Source: DAIPKP01 sp964545875 (lineage in GTDB: Bacteria; Synergistota; Synergistia; Synergistales; Aminiphilaceae). From it: DNA of 64,000 nt. The notes under the pieces are model-generated. The model did no database searches, was not told the DNA's origin, and saw only the letters and a list, made by a program, of their open reading frames with translations. The translations under genes were made by a program, and so were the position numbers. The stretch lies in NCBI GenBank assembly GCA_964545875.1, contig CAZJHH010000005.1, positions 124,001-188,000 on the forward strand. The letters are read 5' to 3'. This document shows positions 42,759 to 50,368 of the stretch, one piece after another; the first letter of the stretch is position 1, and each line of letters begins with the position of its first letter.

Positions 42759-44045
42759 CTAGATCTCCACAAGCTCTTTTCGGCAACGCCGAGCCTGGGC
42801 AAGCAGGTTTTCTCTCTCCAGAGAGGCCCCGTATCTTCCCCATATCCAGCGCCCCTTCACCATGGTGGCCTCCACGTCCGCACTGCTTCCGGCGTACACC
42901 AGATAGCCGGGCAGATTTTCTTCGTTCCAGCCATTATAGTGGGGTTGGTCGAGATTGACCAGAAAGAGATCCGCCTCCCAATCCTCCTCTATGCAGCCCA
43001 CCCGGGAGAAGCCGAGAGCCATGGCTCCCTCCAGGGTAGCCATGGCAAGAGCCTGGGATGCGGTCACCACCAGGGGATCTTTCTTGGCTCCCTTGTGGAG
43101 CAGTGCGGCGGTACGCATTTCCTCCCACATATCGAGGCGGTTGTTGCTGGCGGCTCCGTCGGTTCCCAGGGCTACCCGAACCCCCTTCTCCAGCATGGCG
43201 GGCACCGGAGCTATGCCGCTTCCCAGCTTGAGATTGCTTCCGGGATTATGAAGCACTGTAACGTTCTTTCGGGCCAGCTCTCCCACCCGATCTTCCGGAA
43301 ACCACACTCCGTGGGCCAGAAGAAGCCGGGGAGCCTCCAGAAGCCCGGTTTCCTCCAGAAGGCCTATGACATCCTTTTTGAGCTCCTTTTCGATATACTC
43401 CTTTTCCCAGGCGGATTCAAGCCAATGCACGTGCACCCCCAGATCCGCATCTTTCGCCTCCCGGGCGAGAAAGGCCAGATGCTCCGGAGAGACCGTGTAG
43501 GGAGCGTGAGGAGCGTAGAGAACGTTAATCAGCCCTTCTCTTCCGTGCCACTCCTCGGCGAGGAGGCGTTGTTCCTCCACGGAAACCGGGGGCTCTTCCT
43601 GAGAGGCCTCCCAGAGAATTCCCCGGCTCAATCCCGCCCGCATCCCCATGTCGAGAGATGCCCGAGCCACCTGATCCATGAAGAAGTACATATCCCCGAA
43701 ACATGTGGTGCCCGTGGAGGCCATTTCAAGAAGGGCCTGGCAGGTTCCCCAATAAACGTGCTCCCCGGTAAGGTTGTTCTCCACGGGCCAGATCTTCTGA
43801 TGCAGCCAGTCCAGCACCGCCATATCCTCTCCCAGACCCCGGAGAAGCACCATGGCCGCATGGGTATGGCTGTTCACGAATCCCGGAAGCAGAGCCGTAT
43901 GCCCCTTGCCGTCCACGCGCTCCTCCGCCGTCTCCGAGGAGGGATCGTTCACCAGGGAGATTCGGCCGTTCCGAACGAGCACATGCCCTTTCCGGGCTCC
44001 TTTGAGAGCATCCACCAGTATCATGTTTTCCAAAAGAATCGCCAT
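42759..44045 (-). CDS. mtaD: 5-methylthioadenosine/S-adenosylhomocysteine deaminase
   Basis: Amidohydrolase-superfamily deaminase converting MTA or SAH to the corresponding inosine compound. The 428-residue product has the metal motif NSHTHAAM near residue 58, HVHWLES, HNPGSNLKLGSGIAPV and GTDGAASNN, all typical of the MTA/SAH deaminase clade rather than of guanine deaminase or chlorohydrolase. The ATG at 44045 has a GGAGG-type site upstream. It is flanked by sahH and mtnA upstream, which supports the salvage role. Confidence 0.9.
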   Translation of the reverse strand: MAILLENMILVDALKGARKGHVLVRNGRISLVNDPSSETAEERVDGKGHTALLPGFVNSHTHAAMVLLRGLGEDMAVLDWLHQKIWPVENNLTGEHVYWGTCQALLEMASTGTTCFGDMYFFMDQVARASLDMGMRAGLSRGILWEASQEEPPVSVEEQRLLAEEWHGREGLINVLYAPHAPYTVSPEHLAFLAREAKDADLGVHVHWLESAWEKEYIEKELKKDVIGLLEETGLLEAPRLLLAHGVWFPEDRVGELARKNVTVLHNPGSNLKLGSGIAPVPAMLEKGVRVALGTDGAASNNRLDMWEEMRTAALLHKGAKKDPLVVTASQALAMATLEGAMALGFSRVGCIEEDWEADLFLVNLDQPHYNGWNEENLPGYLVYAGSSADVEATMVKGRWIWGRYGASLERENLLAQARRCRKELVEI

Positions 44046-44129
44046 GTTCTACCTCCTCGGGTACGGGATATCTCTTTCGATTCCGGGGAATTCTTCCGGA
44101 AAATCTTGCGGTTTTTCCGGAAGAGCCTT

Positions 44130-45380
44130 TTATTCCCGCCAGTCCTTCATGTATTGTTCCTGCTCGGGGGTCAATCGTTCCAGGGCGATTCCCAGGGATT
44201 CCAGCTTGAGAGCCCCCACCTCCCGATCCAATTCTTCCGGCACGTCGTACACTCCGGGCTCTCCCTCGGTTTCGAGCACGTGGAGAGCCGTAAGAAGCTG
44301 CATGGCGAAGCTGAGATCCATAATCTCGATGGGGTGCCCGTCTCCGGCGGCGAGATTCACCAGGCGTCCCTCCGCAAGAAGATAGATTCGCCGGCCGTCT
44401 TTGAAGGAGTACCGGGTAACTCCGGGCCGTACCGTTTCCACGGAAGAAGAGCGTTCCTCCAGATGGGGTTTGGAGATCTCCACGTCGAAGTGTCCCGCAT
44501 TGGCCAGAAGAACTCCGTCTTTCAAAAGATCCATATGTTCTCCCCGGATCACCGATATATTTCCCGTGACGGTGATAAAGAAGTCTCCCAGAGGAGCCGC
44601 CTCTTTCATGGACATCACCCGGTATCCATCCATGAGAGCCTCCAGAGCCCGATGGGGATCCGCCTCCACCACGATCACCGAAGCTCCCATACCGGAAGCT
44701 CGGGATGCCACTCCCCGGCCGCACCAGCCATATCCCGCCACCACCACGGATTTCCCCGCCACCAGACAGTTGGTGGTACGCATAATGGCGTCCCAGACGG
44801 ATTGTCCCGTGCCGTAGCGGTTATCGAAGAGGTATTTGCTGTAGGCGTCGTTTACCGCATACATGGGAAAGGCGAGAATTTTCTCCGCCGCCATGGCTTT
44901 GAGTCGTTTCACCCCCGTGGTGGTCTCCTCGCAGCCCCCCCGGATTTTCGAGCAAAGCTCCGGACGTTCCTCATGGACAAGGCAGACCAGATCGCAGCCG
45001 TCGTCGATGATAATTTCGGGATCGTAGGCCGCGGCGGACCGGAGATTTTCCATATACATCTCCGGGGTCATTCCCCGGGTGCTGAAGACGTGAATTCCCT
45101 CTTCCACCAGGGCGGCACAGACTTCGTCCTGGGTGGAGAGGGGATTGCTCCCCGCGGCGGCCACGGTGGCTCCCAGGCGTTTGAGCGTCCGGAGAAGACA
45201 TGCGGTTTTGGCCTCCAGATGAAGGCATACGGAAATCACCTTTCCCTCCAGGGGTTTTTCCGGAGCCAGGCGCTCCTCCAGCATGCGGAGCACCGGCATG
45301 TACTGCCAGGCCCAGTCGATTTTCGCCTTTCCCAGGGGGGCAAGGCTTCTATCCGCAATGGTATATTCGGGTACGGTCAT
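44130..45380 (-). CDS. ahcY: adenosylhomocysteinase
   Basis: NAD-dependent enzyme splitting S-adenosylhomocysteine into adenosine and homocysteine. From the ATG at 45380, nine bases after GAGG, the product is 416 residues. It shows the substrate region HLEAKTACLLRTL, DDGCDLV, the NAD site GYGWCGRGVASRASGMGA and the C-terminal NLAAGDGHP. No SAH riboswitch was recognised in the 165-base leader. Having both this hydrolase and an MTA/SAH deaminase next door suggests two routes for SAH. Confidence 0.95.
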   Translation of the reverse strand: MTVPEYTIADRSLAPLGKAKIDWAWQYMPVLRMLEERLAPEKPLEGKVISVCLHLEAKTACLLRTLKRLGATVAAAGSNPLSTQDEVCAALVEEGIHVFSTRGMTPEMYMENLRSAAAYDPEIIIDDGCDLVCLVHEERPELCSKIRGGCEETTTGVKRLKAMAAEKILAFPMYAVNDAYSKYLFDNRYGTGQSVWDAIMRTTNCLVAGKSVVVAGYGWCGRGVASRASGMGASVIVVEADPHRALEALMDGYRVMSMKEAAPLGDFFITVTGNISVIRGEHMDLLKDGVLLANAGHFDVEISKPHLEERSSSVETVRPGVTRYSFKDGRRIYLLAEGRLVNLAAGDGHPIEIMDLSFAMQLLTALHVLETEGEPGVYDVPEELDREVGALKLESLGIALERLTPEQEQYMKDWRE

Positions 45381-45545
45381 GTTCAACATCCTCTTTTCTT
45401 TCGAAATGTGTATATTTCCTCGTTCCGGAGTACCGGGATACGGGGAGTCGAACAAGGGGGATCTTTCTGAAAATCCACAAAAATTCCATGGCGATTCACC
45501 AAAGCATGGCTTTCAAAGAGAGTCCGCCTCTTACGGAAGGATTCG

Positions 45546-46562
45546 TTAGGCGTAATCCTTCATGCAATTCCTGAGGGACTCCTCGTAGGGAGGCCGGAGA
45601 ACCCCCTTTTCGGTGATGATGGCGCTTACCAGATCTCCCGGGGTAACGTCGAAGGCGGGGTTCCACACCGAAGAACGCTCCCGGCAGAATCGAATTCCCC
45701 GGAAGGAGCGCACCTCTTCGGGATGCCGTTCCTCGATGGGAATCTCCTCGGGGCTTTTCAGAGACATGTCTACGGTGCTCCGGGGAGCCGCCACGTAGAA
45801 GGGCACCCCGTGATGCCGGGCCGCCAGGGCCAGGGAGTAGGTGCCGATTTTGTTCGCCACGTCTCCCCGGGCGGTGATTCGGTCCGCCCCCACGATAACC
45901 GCGGCGATCTTCTTCCGAGCCATGAGAAAGGCTCCCATGCCGTCGGTAATGAGGGTTACGGGAATGGCATCCTCCTCCAGCTCCCAGAGGGTAAGACGGG
46001 CACCCTGAAGAACCGGCCGGGTTTCATCCGCATACACCTGGATTTTTTTACCCTCCTCCACGGCACTCCGGATAACCCCCAGAGCCGTGCCGTGTCCCGC
46101 CGTGGCGAGAGCCCCCGCATTGCAGTGGGTAATCACGCTTCCCTCCGCCGGAAGCAGGGCGGCCCCCCATCTCCCCATGGCACGGCACGATTCGAGATCT
46201 TCCGTAAAAATGGCCCGGGCCTCCCGAAGAAGCTCTTCCGCAAGCACCGAGGGCTCCGCATTCTTTGCCACCCTCCCCATGCGTTCCAAGGCCCAGAAAA
46301 GGTTCACCGCCGTAGGTCGGGTTCCGGCCAGTCGTTCCGAGGCGGCGAAAACCGCTTCCTTCCCCCGGGGAGCTTCAAGGACCATGCCGTAAGCCGCTGC
46401 AATTCCTATGGCCGGAGCCCCCCGAACCACCATGGTCTCGATGGCCAGGGCCACATCTTCCGCGGTATTACATGAAAAAAAACGGACCTCCTCGGGGAGC
46501 GTCCGCTGATCGAGGAGAACAAGGGCGTTCTTCCTCCATTCTATGGTCTGAGGCAAAGCCAT
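45546..46562 (-). CDS. mtnA: S-methyl-5-thioribose-1-phosphate isomerase
   Basis: Converts methylthioribose 1-phosphate to methylthioribulose 1-phosphate in MTA salvage. From the ATG at 46562, preceded by GGAGG, the product is 338 residues, close to the usual 340. Motifs include VRGAPAIGIAAAYG, THCNAGALATAGHGTALGV with the catalytic Cys, and GADRITARGDVANKIGTYSLA with the catalytic Asp. It begins four bases after the xseA stop and precedes ahcY. Neither mtnP, mtnN nor mtnK is in the window. Confidence 0.94.
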   Translation of the reverse strand: MALPQTIEWRKNALVLLDQRTLPEEVRFFSCNTAEDVALAIETMVVRGAPAIGIAAAYGMVLEAPRGKEAVFAASERLAGTRPTAVNLFWALERMGRVAKNAEPSVLAEELLREARAIFTEDLESCRAMGRWGAALLPAEGSVITHCNAGALATAGHGTALGVIRSAVEEGKKIQVYADETRPVLQGARLTLWELEEDAIPVTLITDGMGAFLMARKKIAAVIVGADRITARGDVANKIGTYSLALAARHHGVPFYVAAPRSTVDMSLKSPEEIPIEERHPEEVRSFRGIRFCRERSSVWNPAFDVTPGDLVSAIITEKGVLRPPYEESLRNCMKDYA

Positions 46563-46566
46563 GGCG

Positions 46567-47793
46567 TTATCCCTCCAGAAAAGAACTCCCATGAAGTTGA
46601 AGAACACAAACTGTGGCGGAACCATCCGCAAAATGAAGATGCACCGTATCCCCTTCCCCGAGCTGTTTCACCGAGGCGAGGGGCCTTCCCTCGGGGGTGG
46701 TGCAGAAAACGTATCCCCGGGAAAGAATCTTCCGGGGAGCATTCGCCTCCAAACGCTCTTCCGTTCTCTGTATCGTTTGTACCGCATCTTCCAGAGAACG
46801 GGCAAAGGCCCGGAAAAGACGTTTTTCGAGCTGCTCCTCCCGGCTTGCCTCCCGGGGGAAAATCCCGCGGGCAAAGCGTTCGTAGAGAGTTTTCGCCGCA
46901 TGTTCCGTCTTCAGGCGGCTTCGCTCCATCCGGGAACCCCAAAGTGATCCGAGATGCTTTCCATACTGCCCCAGGGAGATAAGAAGTTCTTCCCGATCCG
47001 GAAAGAGAAATTCCGCCGCCGCCGAAGGAGTCGGGGCGTGAGCATCCGCCGCGAGATCCGCCAGAGAGAGATCTCGCTGGTGCCCGATGCCGGTAACCAG
47101 GGGAACCGGAGAAAGCCGGAGAGCCCGTACGAGCTCCTCCTCATCGAAGGGGGAAAGTTCGTCCTTGGCTCCTCCTCCCCGGACAAGCATGGCGGCCTGT
47201 AAATCCGGAAGAGAGCGCAACACCTCCAAAGCCCGGATAACGCTCGACACGGCTCCGGCACCCTGAACGAGGGCGGGAAGCACGTAGAGCCGGCTTCGGG
47301 GAAAACGCCGCTTTGCCACCGCCACCACATCCCGCACCGCCGCACCGCCGGGAGCGGTGATAATCCCCACATGCTCGGGAAAAGAGGGAAAGGGGCGCTT
47401 TATTCGGGGATCGAAAAAACCCTCTTTGCGGAGTTTTTCCTCCACCATCGCCCGGGCCCGGGCTTTGGCCCCCTTACCGAGGGGAAGAATGCGCCTCGCA
47501 TAGAGCTGATAGGAGCCTCGGGGAGGATAGACCCCGATACGCCCCTCCACGAAGACCTCGTCTCCTGCCAGGGGAGAGTAGGCCTGACGCCAGGCATCTC
47601 CTTTGAAGAGAACTCCCGGGAGCACCGCTTCTTCATCTCCCAGGGTAAAGTAGGTATGGCCGCTTCGATGGCGGTGAATTTCCCGGATTTCTCCGCGCAC
47701 GATAAGATTCTGAAGAGGGACGGAGCTTTCCAGGAGTAGTGATATCTGTCGGGTGACCTCTCCTACCGAGAGGGGAGATTCGGTTCGTTCCAT
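46567..47793 (-). CDS. xseA: exodeoxyribonuclease VII large subunit
   Basis: Large subunit of the single-strand exonuclease VII. The 408-residue product has an N-terminal OB fold (about 8-105) and the catalytic domain with PFPSFPEHVGIITAPGGAA, MLVRGGGAKDELSPFDEEELVRA and a glycine-rich GIGHQRD; a coiled-coil C-terminus follows. GGAGGTG precedes the ATG at 47793. It overlaps the end of nusB by 31 bases. The small subunit gene xseB, usually adjacent, is not beside it. Confidence 0.94.
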   Translation of the reverse strand: MERTESPLSVGEVTRQISLLLESSVPLQNLIVRGEIREIHRHRSGHTYFTLGDEEAVLPGVLFKGDAWRQAYSPLAGDEVFVEGRIGVYPPRGSYQLYARRILPLGKGAKARARAMVEEKLRKEGFFDPRIKRPFPSFPEHVGIITAPGGAAVRDVVAVAKRRFPRSRLYVLPALVQGAGAVSSVIRALEVLRSLPDLQAAMLVRGGGAKDELSPFDEEELVRALRLSPVPLVTGIGHQRDLSLADLAADAHAPTPSAAAEFLFPDREELLISLGQYGKHLGSLWGSRMERSRLKTEHAAKTLYERFARGIFPREASREEQLEKRLFRAFARSLEDAVQTIQRTEERLEANAPRKILSRGYVFCTTPEGRPLASVKQLGEGDTVHLHFADGSATVCVLQLHGSSFLEG

Positions 47794-48299
47794 GCCGAAG
47801 AAGACACCTCCCCGGAAGACGGAGAATCCTTTTCCCCCTCACCTTCAGAACCGGTTTCCTCTCCCGATGCCTTTTCAGCCTCGAGAAAACGGACGATCTT
47901 TCCCAGAACGCCGTTCACGAATCGCCCGGAATCTTCGGTACCAAAGAGTTTGGCCAGCTCCACGGATTCCGAGATGGCCACCGCCAGGGGCACCGATTTG
48001 GAGAGCACCCCCTCGAAGAGGGCCAGACGAACCGCCATGAGATCCACCCGAACCATCCGTTCGGGGCGCCATTTCACGATATATGCCCGGAGAAGGTAAT
48101 CCACCTTCTCCTGGTTTTCACAAACTCCCTTGATGAGGAACAGGGCGTACTCACGTACCTCCTGGGGCTCCTCTTCGTAGGGGAGCATCCCCAGGGCCGC
48201 CTCGGGAGTGTTATCGGGATTCGCCGAAAGGGCATAAAGCACCTGAAGGGCGATCTCCCGGGCTCGCCGGCGCCTCTGGGGAAGCTGGGGATTCTTCAA
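47763..48299 (-). CDS. nusB: transcription antitermination factor NusB
   Basis: NusB with S10 (NusE) binds boxA and prevents early termination, chiefly in rRNA operons. The 178-residue product has the all-helical NusB core (about 10-140) with RRRRAREIALQVLYAL at the start and SVPLAVAISESVELAKLFG near 101-120. An unusual acidic Ser/Glu-rich tail of about 35 residues extends beyond the core and overlaps xseA. The start is a TTG at 48299 with AGGAG upstream. It lies in the same operon as the unknown membrane protein gene and after the terminator at 48807-48832. Confidence 0.92.
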   Translation of the reverse strand: MKNPQLPQRRRRAREIALQVLYALSANPDNTPEAALGMLPYEEEPQEVREYALFLIKGVCENQEKVDYLLRAYIVKWRPERMVRVDLMAVRLALFEGVLSKSVPLAVAISESVELAKLFGTEDSGRFVNGVLGKIVRFLEAEKASGEETGSEGEGEKDSPSSGEVSSSAWNEPNLPSR

Positions 48300-48306
48300 G
48301 GTCTCC

Positions 48307-48792
48307 TCATCCCTTCAGAAAACGCCGACACCATTTATAGGCTCGGTGTCCCCATTCTCCGAGGGCAAGGCGGGAAAGGCCGTATCCCAGGCATCCCCAG
48401 AAAAGGGCGTAGAGAGTTTTCAAAAAACCGAATAAGAAAAATGCCGCGCCTCCTGCGAAAACCGCCGCCCAGAAAAGGGGGTGCCGTACGACCTGCCTGC
48501 CCAGATGGGGAGAAAAAGACCCCGTCTGTCCCCAGGTAACGAAAACCTCCCGAAATCCCAAGGGACGGAGAAGTCGTTTGAGATCCTCCGCCACCTGGTT
48601 CAATCGTTCATCCTCACGAAGAAAAGACCTTCCGGGATATCCCAACTGTACATTCAGCGCATTCTGATCGTCCCAAAGGGAGATGTTCTCGCACCGATAC
48701 CCCTCGGGAAGAATCTGTTCCATCAGGTGAAAGAGGCTTCTTTCGGAAACCCACAGCTTCCCCGACGTTGATTGTTTCCAGTAAAGGAACAT
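48307..48792 (-). CDS. uncharacterised membrane protein between Asp23 and NusB genes
   Basis: I do not recognise the family. From the ATG at 48792, after GGTGAG, the 161-residue product has a soluble N-terminal half (about 1-95) and two hydrophobic segments near 107-140 that could form a membrane hairpin, ending in a basic WCRRFLKG tail. The stop is seven bases before the nusB start. Asp23-family proteins in Gram-positives work with small membrane anchors (AmaP type), so a similar partner role for the upstream gene is possible but unproven. Confidence 0.7.
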   Translation of the reverse strand: MFLYWKQSTSGKLWVSERSLFHLMEQILPEGYRCENISLWDDQNALNVQLGYPGRSFLREDERLNQVAEDLKRLLRPLGFREVFVTWGQTGSFSPHLGRQVVRHPLFWAAVFAGGAAFFLFGFLKTLYALFWGCLGYGLSRLALGEWGHRAYKWCRRFLKG

Positions 48793-48806
48793 AGGTCTCA
48801 CCCCGC

Positions 48807-48832
48807 AAAAAAAAGCCGGACCATGGCCCGGC
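48807..48832 (-). terminator. rho-independent terminator after the Asp23 gene
   Basis: A near-palindromic GCCGGGC-CATG-GTCCGGC hairpin is followed on the minus strand by eight T residues. It lies 19 bases after the Asp23 gene stop and 15 before the next start, so the nusB operon begins right behind it. Confidence 0.88.
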
Positions 48833-48850
48833 TCGCCTGGTTCATCCACA

Positions 48851-49408
48851 CTACTCGGTCTTTTCCTCCGCGGTTTCCACAGGGGGATGAGGCTGCACAT
48901 CTTCATGATGCAGAGGCTCTACCTTTTCCTCCGTGGGCTCCTCGATCTTTTCCGGAACTTCGTGAAGATGGATTCCCTGAACAAAGACGTTAACATACTT
49001 TACCCGATATCCCGTAAACTTTTCGAGATGGGTTTTCACCGCTTCCTGCACTTCCCAGGCCACATCGGGAATACGCAATCCATATTTAACGGAAATATAG
49101 GTATCCACCATAATGGTGGGCGGAGTACCGTCATCCACGTTCACCCGGACTCCTCCGGAAGTTTTTCTTCCCAGCCCGAAGGAGGCAAGGGCACTCCCTC
49201 CGGCGGGACGCACTCCCTCGAGGGAGTGAAGAGCCTGTCCCGCAAGCTGCAGAATCACCTCTTCCGAAATTTTTACCTCTCCATCCGCAAGTCCCTTGCC
49301 GTCCACAGAAAGACCTCCGTCCTTTTCCGAGGTAAAACTCTCTCCTCCGTTTGCTTCAAACTCTTCCGTCATACCTTTTTTCTCAAACGCCTTATTCTGT
49401 TCCGTCAC
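48851..49408 (-). CDS. Asp23/Gls24 family envelope stress protein
   Basis: Members are small alpha/beta proteins that associate with the cell envelope or lipid metabolism control. I place the start at the GTG at 49408 because AGAGGAGG lies eight bases upstream; this gives 185 residues. The core (about 43-140) has EVKISEEVILQLAGQALHSLEGV, VDTYISVKYGLRIPDVAWEVQ and VNVFVQGI, typical of the family. N- and C-terminal extensions are acidic and Pro/Glu-rich. In Bacillus the homologue yqhY also sits upstream of nusB, so the gene order is conserved. Confidence 0.88.
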   Translation of the reverse strand: MTEQNKAFEKKGMTEEFEANGGESFTSEKDGGLSVDGKGLADGEVKISEEVILQLAGQALHSLEGVRPAGGSALASFGLGRKTSGGVRVNVDDGTPPTIMVDTYISVKYGLRIPDVAWEVQEAVKTHLEKFTGYRVKYVNVFVQGIHLHEVPEKIEEPTEEKVEPLHHEDVQPHPPVETAEEKTE

Positions 49409-49431
49409 ACCAAGAACCTCCTCTCCAGGGG

Positions 49432-49737
49432 CTATCCTTTCCGCTCTTCCTCCGGGGGCAGAGGATAGGCTTCCCCACATTCCGGACACAGAAGATGATC
49501 TTCCGGACCGTACGCTTCCCGTTTAAAAAAGAACTGTTCCCCACAGTTGGAACATATAAAAACTCCATAGGCCTCCCCGGGAGGGGAGGCGGAAAGAGAT
49601 TCATTTCCTCCGAGGCAAGCCACAAGATCCCGGAGCCATGCCTTCTGTTCCGGAGAAAACGAAAGTTTTTCCAGGCGCTCCGCTAAATCATGCAGATTCG
49701 GCCCGGGAGTTTTTTGAGAAATTTCACGAGCCTCCAA
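49432..49737 (-). CDS. small zinc-ribbon protein
   Basis: A 101-residue protein starting at a TTG (49737), five bases after the efp stop; no other start codon fits in frame. The N-terminal half is helical and charged, and the C-terminal half has a zinc ribbon with CSNC and CPEC about 30 residues apart. Similar small ribbons regulate or bind nucleic acids, but no family is recognised. It lies between efp and the Asp23 gene. Confidence 0.75.
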   Translation of the reverse strand: MEAREISQKTPGPNLHDLAERLEKLSFSPEQKAWLRDLVACLGGNESLSASPPGEAYGVFICSNCGEQFFFKREAYGPEDHLLCPECGEAYPLPPEEERKG

Positions 49738-49741
49738 GGAG

Positions 49742-50317
49742 CTATCCCTTTTTGACTCTCTCCAGGTACTCTCCGGTACGAGTATCCACCACTACCCTCT
49801 CTCCCACATTGATGAACATGGGCACCGTCACGGTAAGTCCCGTCTCCAGGGTGGCAGGCTTGCCTCCTCCGGAAACGGTATCGCCCTTGAATCCCGGATC
49901 CGTCTCCACCACCTGGAGCTCCACGGACTTGGGAAGGCCCAGGGCCATGATGCGTCCCTCGAACATCTCCAGAGCCACTTCAAGATTATCCGTAAGGTAG
50001 TTCACCGCATTCCCGAGAACTTCCCGGGGAATATAGAGCTGGTCGTAGCTCTCCATATCCATGAAAATGTAGCTATCCCCGTCCTGATAGAGATACTGGG
50101 CAGGCTTCTCTTCAAAAATAATCCGCTCGAAACGCTCCCCGGAACGAAAGGAATTTTCCACGATGGAACCGGAAACAAGATTGCGAAGCTTGGTTTTTAC
50201 GATAGCCCCGCCCCGCCCCATTTTGTGATGCTGACAATCGAGAATCTCCCATATTCCATCCTGCCACCGAATCTTCATGCCTCCATGAAAATCGCTTGTA
50301 TCCACTACCTGAGCCAT
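49742..50317 (-). CDS. efp: elongation factor P, arginine at the tip residue
   Basis: EF-P relieves ribosome stalling at polyproline. The 191-residue product has the three beta-barrel domains of the family. The domain I loop that reaches the peptidyl-transferase centre reads HKMGRGGA: Arg35 aligns with the modified Lys34 of E. coli, and the usual Pro before the Gly is Met. Arg-type EF-P in other bacteria is rhamnosylated by EarP, but no earP is adjacent. The C-terminal signature VPMFINVGERVVVDTRTGEY is intact. An extended -10 promoter lies 42 bases upstream. Confidence 0.95.
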   Translation of the reverse strand: MAQVVDTSDFHGGMKIRWQDGIWEILDCQHHKMGRGGAIVKTKLRNLVSGSIVENSFRSGERFERIIFEEKPAQYLYQDGDSYIFMDMESYDQLYIPREVLGNAVNYLTDNLEVALEMFEGRIMALGLPKSVELQVVETDPGFKGDTVSGGGKPATLETGLTVTVPMFINVGERVVVDTRTGEYLERVKKG

Positions 50318-50358
50318 GCTACAACCCGCTCCTTCTTCGACAAAAAATAGTGCTTCGC

Positions 50359-50364
50359 ATTATA
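50359..50364 (-). promoter_or_regulatory. extended -10 promoter for efp
   Basis: Minus strand TGGTATAAT, an extended -10, directly after the pilQ stop; no good -35. The predicted start is about 35 bases before the efp ATG. Confidence 0.55.
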
Positions 50365-50368
50365 CCAG

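Noticed and set aside
45381..45545. SAH riboswitch upstream of ahcY
   Set aside because: The GAGGAGCGCTGC-type core and its pseudoknot partner are not present in the 165-base leader.
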